A stretch of 13,708 nucleotides of DNA from an uncultured Solobacterium sp. (GCA_900547815.1 URHY01000062.1:1-13708); one strand, 5' to 3'; numbered from the stretch's first letter, positions 1 through 7,162 are shown. Translations and numbers: made by a program. Notes: generated by a model from the letters alone, not told the origin.

Positions 1-2
1 TT

Positions 3-62
3 AAGACACGTATCCGTCGTGGAGATGCAGCTCCAATGGCTATTGTACAATTCGTTAAGTAA
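3..62 (+). CDS. rplQ: 50S ribosomal protein L17, C-terminal end (partial)
   Basis: Only the last 19 codons and the TAA stop are present; the rest lies left of the window. The tail reads KTRIRRGDAAPMAIVQFVK. It matches the end of bacterial L17, where a 'GGYTRI.K....R.GDAAPMA.IELV' pattern closes the protein. L17 is a 50S subunit protein bound near the peptide exit tunnel. It is normally the last gene of the S13-S11-RpoA-L17 cluster, which agrees with the strong terminator just downstream. Identification rests on a short tail, so a search with the upstream sequence would be decisive, but I recognise no other family with this ending. Confidence 0.82.
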   Translation, partial: KTRIRRGDAAPMAIVQFVK

Positions 63-82
63 TTCAATTAATGAATAATAAA

Positions 83-116
83 AGACACTGATTTTTTAAT
101 CAGTGTCTATTTTTTT
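83..116 (+). terminator. Bidirectional rho-independent terminator (rplQ / iadA)
   Basis: A perfect 11-bp stem, AGACACTGATT (83-93) with AATCAGTGTCT (98-108), closes a TTTT loop and is followed by a T-run (110-116) on the plus strand. On the minus strand the same stem is followed by TTTTATTATT, so it can also end iadA. The iadA stop codon (109-107) lies at the edge of the stem, so the two convergent genes share it. Confidence 0.9.
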
Positions 117-1168
117 ACGATAACTTTTTGAATTTGATTCTCTTTCCAAATGACAAGATCACAATCAAATCCTTCTTTAATTTGTCCAGTATATTTAAAT
201 CCTAATACATTCGCAACATTTCTTGTGAAGAATGGTAAAGCTTTTTCGTATCCGAGTTTATTTTTTAGGTAAATGAATTCGTTTTTTAAATTCGATATTG
301 GAGTAATACCTATCTCTTTGACAGAACCATCTTCATTATACGTGGACCAAGATCCTTGAGCATCACTAGAAATGGTTACTTTTTCAGTATTTTCGATTTG
401 TTGAATGTAGTTTAATGTTTTACCATTGCCATCACAAGTAAGATCGATAGTTCCACCCATTTCCGTAAATCTCTTAGCTTGTTCAAATAAATGAGGATTT
501 CTTGAACAATGTGTAGGCTGGAATAATGAAATAGGAATATCGGCTTTTTCTATGGCCTTAAAGACAAGTTCTAAGGCTTGTTTTTCATCACCCATATGAA
601 TTGTTAAATTTGCTTGTTTTCCAGCTATAAGACTCGCTGTACGAATTCTAGAAGCCAAATGAATTAATTCATCTTCTGTAATATGACTCGATCTATGATC
701 ACTTAATGCAAGCTTAACCCCTAGAATACTATCAATAAACACAATATCGTCTTCCACTGAACTTGTTAGTGTATTACTAGGATAGGCATAGCTGCCCGTT
801 AAGATATACGTATGTACACCTTTTTGTGTTAGTTCTTTAGCTTTCGCAAATAATTCTTTTGTGCTTCTTGTGTAACCATCCGTTCCTAATAATCCAACGA
901 CGGTTGTGATACCTGCATCCAATATTTCTTGCCCATCAATGGGTCTGGCTCTCGAAATAAATCCAGCTTCACCACCACCACCAGTAATATGAACATGACG
1001 ATCAATCAAACCTGGTGTTAAAACACAGCCTGTACCATCAATGGTTTCAATTGGGTAAGTTAGTTCGATATGCTCATCAATTCTTTCAATCTTAGAATCG
1101 GAAATCAATACATCTTTCACACCTAGATTTTCAGGAGCATAAATTTGAATGTTTTTTATTAGTTTCAT
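107..1168 (-). CDS. iadA: Isoaspartyl dipeptidase (beta-aspartyl peptidase)
   Basis: A 353-residue binuclear-zinc amidohydrolase that cleaves isoaspartyl (beta-aspartyl) dipeptides from damaged or degraded proteins, presumably in the cytosol. All catalytic residues known from E. coli IadA are present, mostly at a constant offset of ten: metal ligands H58 and H60 (HVH), bridging carbamylated lysine K152, H191, H220 and D269; substrate residues E67, Y127, R159, R223 and S273. The GGGGE loop (63-67) is typical of the family. I chose the ATG at 1168 because GAGGTGA (1180-1174) is well spaced from it; an in-frame ATG 12 codons upstream has no comparable SD and would lengthen the protein beyond family size. 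The gene is divergent from the ABC-F gene with 47 bp between starts. There is no signal peptide. Confidence 0.93.
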   Translation of the reverse strand: MKLIKNIQIYAPENLGVKDVLISDSKIERIDEHIELTYPIETIDGTGCVLTPGLIDRHVHITGGGGEAGFISRARPIDGQEILDAGITTVVGLLGTDGYTRSTKELFAKAKELTQKGVHTYILTGSYAYPSNTLTSSVEDDIVFIDSILGVKLALSDHRSSHITEDELIHLASRIRTASLIAGKQANLTIHMGDEKQALELVFKAIEKADIPISLFQPTHCSRNPHLFEQAKRFTEMGGTIDLTCDGNGKTLNYIQQIENTEKVTISSDAQGSWSTYNEDGSVKEIGITPISNLKNEFIYLKNKLGYEKALPFFTRNVANVLGFKYTGQIKEGFDCDLVIWKENQIQKVIVKK

Positions 1169-1187
1169 ACATGTCACCTCAAAAATT

Positions 1188-1197
1188 ATTATATAAT
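1188..1197. promoter_or_regulatory. Overlapping divergent -10 elements for iadA and the ABC-F gene
   Basis: The 47-bp gap between the two starts contains ATTATATAAT. This gives a TATAAT on the plus strand (1192-1197) and another on the minus strand (1193-1188), overlapping by two bases. Neither has a convincing -35 at 17 bp (ACATGT on plus, TAACAT on minus). If both are real, polymerase can use only one at a time. The AT-rich context means one or both could be chance. Confidence 0.42.
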
Positions 1198-1215
1198 AAT
1201 ACACAAGGTGATGTT

Positions 1216-2958
1216 ATGTTAATTTCAACAGAAAGTTTAAAAAAGAATATAAATGACAAATGCATTTTAAAAGATGCATCTTTTACAATAGAAGATACAG
1301 ATAAAATAGCACTGATTGGTGTGAATGGTACTGGTAAAAGTACTTTATTAAAGATACTTGCAGGACTCGAAACCTATGATTCAGGAACCGTTATTAAGAA
1401 GAATGGAATCAAGATTCATTATTTGCCACAAAATCCAGAATTCAAAACAGATTGTGTATGGGATGAAATTCAACTTGTGAATTCAAAAAATGAACATCCT
1501 GTTGCAGAATTCGAATTAAAATCCATACTAACGAAACTAGGTATTACCAATTTTCAAAGTTCAATGTCAACTATGTCTGGAGGCCAAAGAAAAAGAGTTG
1601 CACTAGCCTTGGCATTATGTACAAGTTGCGATTTGTTACTTTTAGATGAACCAACCAACCATTTGGATAACGATATGGTTGAATGGCTAGAAAACTATTT
1701 AATTCGTTCTAAAAGTGCAATTTTTATGGTGACACACGACCGTTATTTTTTAGATCGTGTTTGCACGAAAATGATTGAATTAGACCAAGGTGATTTATAT
1801 ATTCATAATGGGAACTATGAAGTATATCTAGAAAATAAAGAAACGCGTATAGAACAAGAAAAACTAGCTGCACATAAACACAAGAACTTATATAAAAAGG
1901 AATTAGAGTGGGTTAGAGCGGGCGTACAAGCGCGTGGAACTAAATCGAATAGTCGACTTCAAAGATTTGAAGAATTGCGTCAGAAACGTTTTAAACAACA
2001 AGAAGAAGCGTTAAAAATCAATGCCGCTATGCAGCGTTTAGGGAATAAAACAATAGAATGTACAAATTTAGGGTTTACATATCCTAAAAAAGAATTGTTT
2101 CATGATTTTAACTATGTTGTATTACGCCAAGACCGTATTGGTATTATTGGTGAAAATGGATGTGGAAAATCCACATTACTCGATGTCATTGCAGGGTTGA
2201 AACAACCAACCTATGGAACCATCGAATATGGCACAACTGTTAAAATTGGATATTTCAGACAAGCCGATCAAGGCGTAGATTTAAATATGCGCGTTATTGA
2301 TTATATTGAAGAAGTTTCAAAAGTTATCGAATACGATCGAATGACACTTAGTGCAGCACAAATGCTTGAAAGATTTTTATTTCCAAGAAATATGCACTAT
2401 ACTACACTATCAAGACTTTCTGGTGGAGAAAGAAGAAGATTATATCTATTAAGAGTTTTGATGCAGGAACCAAATATCTTATTATTGGATGAGCCAACAA
2501 ATGATTTAGATATCTTAACATTGGATGTATTAGAAGATTACCTAGATAATTTCCAAGGAGCCATTATTACTGTAAGTCATGACCGATATTTTTTGGATCG
2601 CGTTGTAGATAAAGTGTTTGTCCATCAAGAAGATGGTACTTTTAAACAATATAGTGGTGGATATAGTGATTATTTAGTGAAATCAAGAGATGAAAATAAA
2701 AAGGTGGTTGTACAAAAACCAGTCGAAAAGAAGAGGCGTTCTTTATTATCTTATATGGAGAAAAAAGAATTAGAACAATTGCCAGAGAAAATGGAATTGT
2801 TGGAAACTGAAATTGAAGATTTAGACCATCAGATGAATGAATGTCAAAGTGATTTTGCGAAATTAAAAGAATTAAGTGATTTAAGAACGCAAAAAGAAGA
2901 AGAATTAGAAACTTTGACAAACCGCTGGATGGAATTAGAAGAAAAAAGGGAAGGATAA
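1216..2958 (+). CDS. ABC-F family ATPase, Uup-type
   Basis: A 580-residue soluble protein with two ABC ATPase domains and no membrane segment. Domain 1 has Walker A GVNGTGKST (35-43), signature MSGGQ (120-124), Walker B plus D-loop LLLLDEPTNHLD (140-151) and switch His at THDR (173-176). The linker (about 205-275) is basic and helical, as in the tRNA-facing P-site motif of ABC-F proteins. Domain 2 has Walker A GENGCGKST (312-320), LSGGE (401-405), ILLLDEPTNDLD (421-432) and SHDR (454-457). The last 70 residues form a charged coiled coil typical of the Uup branch. ABC-F proteins act on ribosomes; Uup is tied to resolving stalled or misassembled ribosomes. The start at 1216 follows SD AAGGTGA (1205-1211); an in-frame ATG at 1171 lies in the iadA SD region and lacks one. 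eamA follows after 13 bp. An antibiotic-resistance ABC-F is less likely, because the interdomain linker is not extended and the C-terminal coil is Uup-like. Confidence 0.9.
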   Translation: MLISTESLKKNINDKCILKDASFTIEDTDKIALIGVNGTGKSTLLKILAGLETYDSGTVIKKNGIKIHYLPQNPEFKTDCVWDEIQLVNSKNEHPVAEFELKSILTKLGITNFQSSMSTMSGGQRKRVALALALCTSCDLLLLDEPTNHLDNDMVEWLENYLIRSKSAIFMVTHDRYFLDRVCTKMIELDQGDLYIHNGNYEVYLENKETRIEQEKLAAHKHKNLYKKELEWVRAGVQARGTKSNSRLQRFEELRQKRFKQQEEALKINAAMQRLGNKTIECTNLGFTYPKKELFHDFNYVVLRQDRIGIIGENGCGKSTLLDVIAGLKQPTYGTIEYGTTVKIGYFRQADQGVDLNMRVIDYIEEVSKVIEYDRMTLSAAQMLERFLFPRNMHYTTLSRLSGGERRRLYLLRVLMQEPNILLLDEPTNDLDILTLDVLEDYLDNFQGAIITVSHDRYFLDRVVDKVFVHQEDGTFKQYSGGYSDYLVKSRDENKKVVVQKPVEKKRRSLLSYMEKKELEQLPEKMELLETEIEDLDHQMNECQSDFAKLKELSDLRTQKEEELETLTNRWMELEEKREG

Positions 2959-2971
2959 GTTTTAATAGGAT

Positions 2972-3883
2972 ATGGAGAATAGGGGATTTTTTAAAAAACC
3001 TTCCCATGTGTTTTTATTAGCCATGTTATGTTGTACACTATGGGGAAGTGCAGCTCCCTTTATTAAATGGGGGTATCAATTATTTGATATTGAAGGAGTA
3101 CCAAGCATATTAATGTTTGCGGGTATTCGCTTTGCGTTAGCCGGACTTTTAGTCACACTATTTGGTTCTTTTTTACAGAAAAAAGTATTAGTCGCTAAAA
3201 AAGAAAATATTCAAGGTATATGTACATTAGCTCTATTTCAAACGGCTGGACAATACTTTTTCTACTATATAGGACTTTCACATACATCAGGCGTGAATGG
3301 TTCGATTGTTACTGGAACCAGTGCCTTTATATCTTTATTGGTGGCTAGCTTGATCTTTCATTATGAAAAACTAACATTAAGAAAAACATTAGGATGTTTT
3401 ATCGGATTTTTAGGTATTCTGTTTATGAATATCAGTGGAGCTAGTGCTAGTTTTTCATTTGTAGGTGAAGGCTTTGTGTTGATGTCACAATTATGCGGAG
3501 CCATATCAGCCGCTTTTATTAAGAAGTTTACACAAAATCAAAATGCCGTACTATTAAGTGGATACCAGTTCTTTTTAGGGGGCGTTTTACTAATTATCAC
3601 TGGCTTTTTGATGGGAGGACACATTATATTTGAATTCAATCTAGGCCTTCTAGTATTGATTCATCTAGCCCTTGTATCTGCCATTGCCTATACGATTTGG
3701 GGACTTTTATTATCTGTAAATCCTGTCAGTAAGATTGGTGTCTATATGTGTGTAACACCAATCATTGGTGTTATTCTATCAAGTGTGGTTCTACATGAAT
3801 CCAATCAAGCTTTCCAGTTATCAAGTCTAATTGCCCTGATACTTGTAAGCTTAAGTGTATTTTTAGTCAATAAAGAAAAGTAG
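2972..3883 (+). CDS. DMT-superfamily (EamA) transporter
   Basis: A 303-residue inner-membrane protein with about ten hydrophobic segments in two repeated EamA halves (roughly residues 14-153 and 160-300). The first half carries the usual 'LCCTLWGSAAPFIKWG' opening (20-35). The family exports amino acids, nucleobases or other small metabolites; the substrate cannot be read from this sequence. It lies 13 bp after the ABC-F stop and has no promoter of its own, so it is probably co-transcribed. The start is poorly marked: TAGGA ends one base before the ATG (too close) and GGGAAGGA (2948-2955) is 16 bases away. TAG at 2966-2968 blocks any longer frame. The next Met is residue 18, inside the first membrane helix, so 2972 is kept. 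No clear plus-strand terminator follows. Confidence 0.85.
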   Translation: MENRGFFKKPSHVFLLAMLCCTLWGSAAPFIKWGYQLFDIEGVPSILMFAGIRFALAGLLVTLFGSFLQKKVLVAKKENIQGICTLALFQTAGQYFFYYIGLSHTSGVNGSIVTGTSAFISLLVASLIFHYEKLTLRKTLGCFIGFLGILFMNISGASASFSFVGEGFVLMSQLCGAISAAFIKKFTQNQNAVLLSGYQFFLGGVLLIITGFLMGGHIIFEFNLGLLVLIHLALVSAIAYTIWGLLLSVNPVSKIGVYMCVTPIIGVILSSVVLHESNQAFQLSSLIALILVSLSVFLVNKEK

Positions 3884-3913
3884 TCAGATTAAGTTCTGTC
3901 TTTTTCTTTGCCT

Positions 3914-3943
3914 AAAAAAAGATCCTAGGCTTATCTAGGATCT
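3914..3943 (-). terminator. Rho-independent terminator of the serC-serA-PHP operon
   Basis: A 9-bp perfect stem, AGATCCTAG (3920-3928) with CTAGGATCT (3935-3943), has a 6-base loop. On the minus strand it is followed by TTTTTTT (3920-3914). The stop codon of the PHP gene (3933-3931) lies in the loop, so the last codons are part of the hairpin. The plus side lacks a T-run, so it serves eamA poorly. Confidence 0.88.
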
Positions 3944-4707
3944 AATAATTCAAAGCAACGCCCTACATCACTTGGATAATGAGCATCACTTGCAGTTACA
4001 ATTTGTACATTATTTGATTTTAGGATGTTTCTGAAATCAGCATTTAAGCCAATATCAGGATGATGATATGAATAATGAGCTTTAGTGTTGTCTTCCATTT
4101 TAATGTTGTATTCATTTGCCAGACGAGCGATATGATGGTAGGTAGGATGTAAATCGTAGCCTGGATCAATAGAATACATTTTAATCACATCTGGATGACC
4201 AACTTGATCAAAAAGATTGGATTGGATTAATTTTTCAATAGAGTCATAATAGGATTTATAAATAGTAGAAGGATCATTTTTGTCCCAAAGCAATTCTTTA
4301 GAAAAAGCATCCATATCATATAAATAGCCATTTACAGAATGTACACTACCTATTAGAAAGTCAAATTGATAATGTTCAAGGATTGAGGATAATAAACTTT
4401 CTGTTTCAGGCGTATAACATACTTCAAGACCAAAACGCACATCAATGTCAAAAGTTTCTTTTTTTAAGGCTGCAATTAATTTTAAATAATCATCTATGGA
4501 GTTTTTTTGTTTCTTTAAAAACCACTCTTCTTGTAATTTAGATACTTCACAAACTCTTTTATAACAGTCTTTAAATTCAAAGAATCTATGTGTGTGATCT
4601 AAAATCTGAAGATGAGTAATTCCTTTTTCTTTGGCAGCATCAATAAACTTATGAACATATTCAATGCTTAAATCACCATTCTCTAAATGAGTGTGTGCAT
4701 CAATCAT
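3931..4707 (-). CDS. PHP-family phosphatase (HisK-like), possible phosphoserine phosphatase
   Basis: A 258-residue PHP-domain metal-dependent phosphoesterase resembling HisK-type histidinol-phosphatase. The full set of expected metal ligands is visible: H5 and H7 (DAHTH), D37-H38 (LDHTH), E95 (GLEV), H123 (GSVH), H171 (GHPDV), E205 (MEDN) and D241/H243 (SDAH). The size matches single-domain PHP phosphatases rather than polymerase-linked ones. It is the third gene of the serine operon: its SD AGGATG (4718-4713) overlaps the serA stop codon, indicating translational coupling. No histidine-biosynthesis gene is nearby. The family assignment is firm. The substrate is not: histidinol phosphate is the family default, but the context makes O-phosphoserine (the SerB step) an attractive inference. 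A general phosphatase is also possible. Confidence 0.85.
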   Translation of the reverse strand: MIDAHTHLENGDLSIEYVHKFIDAAKEKGITHLQILDHTHRFFEFKDCYKRVCEVSKLQEEWFLKKQKNSIDDYLKLIAALKKETFDIDVRFGLEVCYTPETESLLSSILEHYQFDFLIGSVHSVNGYLYDMDAFSKELLWDKNDPSTIYKSYYDSIEKLIQSNLFDQVGHPDVIKMYSIDPGYDLHPTYHHIARLANEYNIKMEDNTKAHYSYHHPDIGLNADFRNILKSNNVQIVTASDAHYPSDVGRCFELLDPR

Positions 4708-4716
4708 AATATCATC

Positions 4717-5865
4717 CTATTTCTTATATGTAGATACTCGAATTATACCATTGATTTTTTCGATTGGAGAAATATCGACTTCTGAGTCTAAATCAATAAT
4801 TGTATACGCAATATCTTTTTTAGATTTATTCATCAAGTTTTCGATATTGGCATCCTTTAAAATATCTGTGATTTGAGAAATCATTTTTGGCTTATTGTCA
4901 TGAATACAAGTGATTCTAAAAGGAGAATTCATATCCATCTTCGCATTTGGGAGATTGACAGAATTTGAAATGTTACCATAAGTCAAATAATCCATCAATT
5001 CTTGAGCAGCTTTTACTGCACAATTTTCTTCACTTTCCTCGGTTGAAGCACCTAAGTGAGGAATCGCAATGACTTTATCATTTTGAAGTACTTTTTGGCT
5101 AGGAAAATCAGTTACATAAGATGCAACTTTATTATTATCTAATGCTTCTAATAGGGCATCTTCATCCACAAGGCCGCCACGCGCAAAGTTTAATAACTTC
5201 ACACCATCTTTCATCTTGTCAAAACTATCTTTATTGATAAAGTTTTTAGTTCCATCATTTAAAGGAACGTGAATCGTAATGAAATCACATTGACGATATA
5301 AATCATCAATATTTGTGACATGATTTACATAACGAGATAAATTCCATGCAGCATCAACAGACATATAAGGATCATATCCATATACTTTCATTCCAAATCG
5401 TAAAGCAAGATTGGCAACTTGAATACCAATAGCACCACAACCAATAACACCTAATGATTTGCCAGTTAATTCATGCCCAGCATATTTTTTCTTTTGTTTT
5501 TCCACATCCTTTGCGATGTTCTCATTTTCTTTTTGTGTTTGGATCCATTCAATACCATGATAAATATCGCGACTTGCTAGTAACATACCCGCAAACACAA
5601 GTTCTTTTACGGCATTACTATTTGCACCTGGTGTATTAAATACGGCAATTCCTTTTTTTGTACAAGTATCAATATCAATGTTGTTGACGCCAGCACCAGC
5701 ACGAGCAATAGCTTTAAGATTTTGATTATATTCAATCTCATGAAGATTGGCACTACGAACAAGAATGGCATCTTCATCTTCCATGTTTTCGTTTACTTCA
5801 TAATCTGGCGTAAACTGATCTAAACCAATTTGTGCAATATTGTTATAGAGTTTTATTTTAGGCAT
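4717..5865 (-). CDS. serA: D-3-phosphoglycerate dehydrogenase
   Basis: A 382-residue NAD-dependent enzyme that oxidises 3-phosphoglycerate to 3-phosphohydroxypyruvate, the first step of serine synthesis. Domains in order: substrate-binding half (1-95), Rossmann NAD-binding domain with GCGAIG (142-147) and the acidic residue D165 after the second strand, catalytic R229 (NFARGG) and H270 (PHLGAS), then a C-terminal ACT domain (about 316-382). It is the compact ACT form, without the intervening ASB domain of longer SerA proteins. The position expected to hold the catalytic Glu in D-2-hydroxyacid dehydrogenases appears to be Q257 (DFPSQ); see findings. The ATG at 5865 has SD GAGGAG seven to eight bases upstream and overlaps the end of serC by 8 bp. 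An ATG six codons earlier lacks such an SD. Confidence 0.92.
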   Translation of the reverse strand: MPKIKLYNNIAQIGLDQFTPDYEVNENMEDEDAILVRSANLHEIEYNQNLKAIARAGAGVNNIDIDTCTKKGIAVFNTPGANSNAVKELVFAGMLLASRDIYHGIEWIQTQKENENIAKDVEKQKKKYAGHELTGKSLGVIGCGAIGIQVANLALRFGMKVYGYDPYMSVDAAWNLSRYVNHVTNIDDLYRQCDFITIHVPLNDGTKNFINKDSFDKMKDGVKLLNFARGGLVDEDALLEALDNNKVASYVTDFPSQKVLQNDKVIAIPHLGASTEESEENCAVKAAQELMDYLTYGNISNSVNLPNAKMDMNSPFRITCIHDNKPKMISQITDILKDANIENLMNKSKKDIAYTIIDLDSEVDISPIEKINGIIRVSTYKK

Positions 5866-6943
5866 TATAATTCTCCTCTTCAAATTTTATCATAAATGCA
5901 ATTAGGGCTTCTACACCTTCAAGTGGCATGGCATTATAAATACTTGCACGCATACCACCAACTGTTCTGTGACCTTTAATATTCACAATTCCTGCTTCTT
6001 TAGCTTCTTTAACAAATTTAGCATCTAAATCTTTGTCACCCGTCACAAAAGGAATATTTGTATAAGAACGATCTTCCTTGGCTACAGGATTTGAATACAA
6101 TTTTGAAGCATCAATATAGTCATACAATAATTTAGCTTTTTGATGATTGATTTTTTCCATGTTTTCCAATCCACCAATTTGAGTTTCAAGCCATTCAAGT
6201 ACTAAACCACAAATATAGATTGCATAAGTAGGTGGCGTATTGAACATAGAATCATTGTCCGCATATGTTTTGTAGTTTAACATACTTGGTGTTTTTTCAT
6301 CAGCTAAACCAATTAAATCTTTATTAATAATTACAACTGTTAATCCAGCAGGCCCCATATTCTTTTGAGCACCAGCAAAAATTAAATCGTATTTAGAAAC
6401 ATCGCATCTTTCACTTAAAATACAACTAGACAAATCAGCAACTAAAAGTTTACCTGCATGAGGTGGAAGTTCTTTATATTTTGTTCCATAGATTGTATTA
6501 TTTTCACAAATATATACATAATCAGAATCTTCACTTAAATCTTCTTGTTTGATTTTAGGGATATATGTAAAGTTATCTTCTGCGCTTGACGCAACTACAT
6601 TTACCTTTCCTAATTTTTCATGTTCTTTTAAAGCTTTCTTTGTCCATTGACCTGTATTGATTAAATCTACGCTATGCTTTTCTAAATTCAAAGGAATCAT
6701 AGTGAATTGTAAAGAAGCACCTCCTTGTAAGAATAAAATTTCATATTCATCAGGGATGTTCATTAATCTTTTTAGTCTTGCTTTACAAGTATCTATAATA
6801 TCCTGGAATTCACTGGAACGGTGGGACATCTCCATAACGCTCATTCCACTATTATGAGCGTCTAACATTTCGCTTGCAGCTTTTTTTAATACCCATTCTG
6901 GTAAGCATGCGGGACCGGCACTAAAGTTATATACACGTGTCAT
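5858..6943 (-). CDS. serC: Phosphoserine aminotransferase
   Basis: A 361-residue class V PLP-dependent aminotransferase that converts 3-phosphohydroxypyruvate and glutamate to O-phosphoserine and 2-oxoglutarate; in some species it also acts in pyridoxal phosphate synthesis. It opens with the hallmark NFSAGPA (6-12). Substrate-contact H41-R42 (MSHRS) follows, then the PLP phosphate loop GGAS (74-77), D170 for the pyridine nitrogen (VADLSS) and Schiff-base lysine K194 (GAQKNMGPAG). The C-terminal 'GHRTVGGMRASIYNAMP' region is also typical. Length equals that of E. coli SerC within a residue or so. The start has a strong SD, GAGGTAAC (6954-6947). It is the first gene of serC-serA-PHP, with a near-consensus promoter upstream, and is divergent from pstS. 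Confidence 0.96.
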   Translation of the reverse strand: MTRVYNFSAGPACLPEWVLKKAASEMLDAHNSGMSVMEMSHRSSEFQDIIDTCKARLKRLMNIPDEYEILFLQGGASLQFTMIPLNLEKHSVDLINTGQWTKKALKEHEKLGKVNVVASSAEDNFTYIPKIKQEDLSEDSDYVYICENNTIYGTKYKELPPHAGKLLVADLSSCILSERCDVSKYDLIFAGAQKNMGPAGLTVVIINKDLIGLADEKTPSMLNYKTYADNDSMFNTPPTYAIYICGLVLEWLETQIGGLENMEKINHQKAKLLYDYIDASKLYSNPVAKEDRSYTNIPFVTGDKDLDAKFVKEAKEAGIVNIKGHRTVGGMRASIYNAMPLEGVEALIAFMIKFEEENYNA

Positions 6944-6954
6944 ATTGTTACCTC

Positions 6955-6972
6955 GGTGAAAATAGTTCCACC
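6955..6972 (-). other. Small hairpin in the serC leader next to the SD
   Basis: In the minus-strand transcript GGTGGAA (6972-6966) can pair with TTTCACC (6961-6955) around a CTAT loop (one G-U pair). The stem ends right where the GAGGTAAC SD begins. It could affect ribosome access or mRNA stability. It has no U-run and is not a terminator. The role is unknown. Confidence 0.4.
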
Positions 6973-6994
6973 TTTCCTTTCTTTATGTTTCATG

Positions 6995-7023
6995 ATTATA
7001 CATTTGTTTACATTTAATTTCAA
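6995..7023 (-). promoter_or_regulatory. serC operon promoter (sigma-A type)
   Basis: On the minus strand a -35 TTGAAA (7023-7018) and a perfect -10 TATAAT (7000-6995) are separated by exactly 17 bp. Transcription would start near 6988 and give a leader of about 45 nt before the serC ATG. A 10-bp repeat, TACATTTGTT, occurs at 6999-7008 and 7024-7033, flanking the -35 region, and could be an operator. Confidence 0.72.
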
Positions 7024-7075
7024 TACATTTGTTCATAAAATAAATTCAAGTGTATTCAAAATTGAAACAAATCAT

Positions 7076-7129
7076 TTAACAAAAGCTTAACAGAACCATT
7101 TTTTTTGTTTAACAAACATGCATTATGAT
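7076..7129 (+). promoter_or_regulatory. Pho box and promoter of the pst operon
   Basis: Three exact TTAACA half-sites lie at 7076-7081, 7087-7092 and 7109-7114. The first two start 11 bp apart and the third 22 bp further on, so all are on one 11-bp phase, with a degenerate site (ATTTTT) at 7098. This is the direct-repeat pattern of PhoP (Bacillus) and PhoB binding sites. The -10 TATGAT (7124-7129) has only TTTTTT at the -35 position, so the promoter should need an activator. With a start near 7135 the half-sites fall at about -59, -48, -37 and -26. The inference is induction under phosphate starvation. No phoPR genes are in the window. Confidence 0.75.
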
Positions 7130-7162
7130 ATGTGTGTCAAAAGAAAAGAGGACAAGGAAAAT

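Noticed and set aside
2642..3007. Open frame on the minus strand opposite the end of the ABC-F gene
   Set aside because: It is antisense to the Lys/Glu-rich coiled-coil region, giving a Leu/Phe-rich translation with no family likeness, and it has no good SD.
3872..3910. Plus-strand terminator just after the EamA gene
   Set aside because: AAAGAAAA can pair with TTTTCTTT, but the T-run is then inside the stem and the core CAGA/TCTG is only 4 bp.
6955..6990. T-box riboswitch upstream of serC
   Set aside because: Only a GGTGGAAC fragment is seen; the leader is about 45 nt and there is no stem I, specifier loop or terminator.
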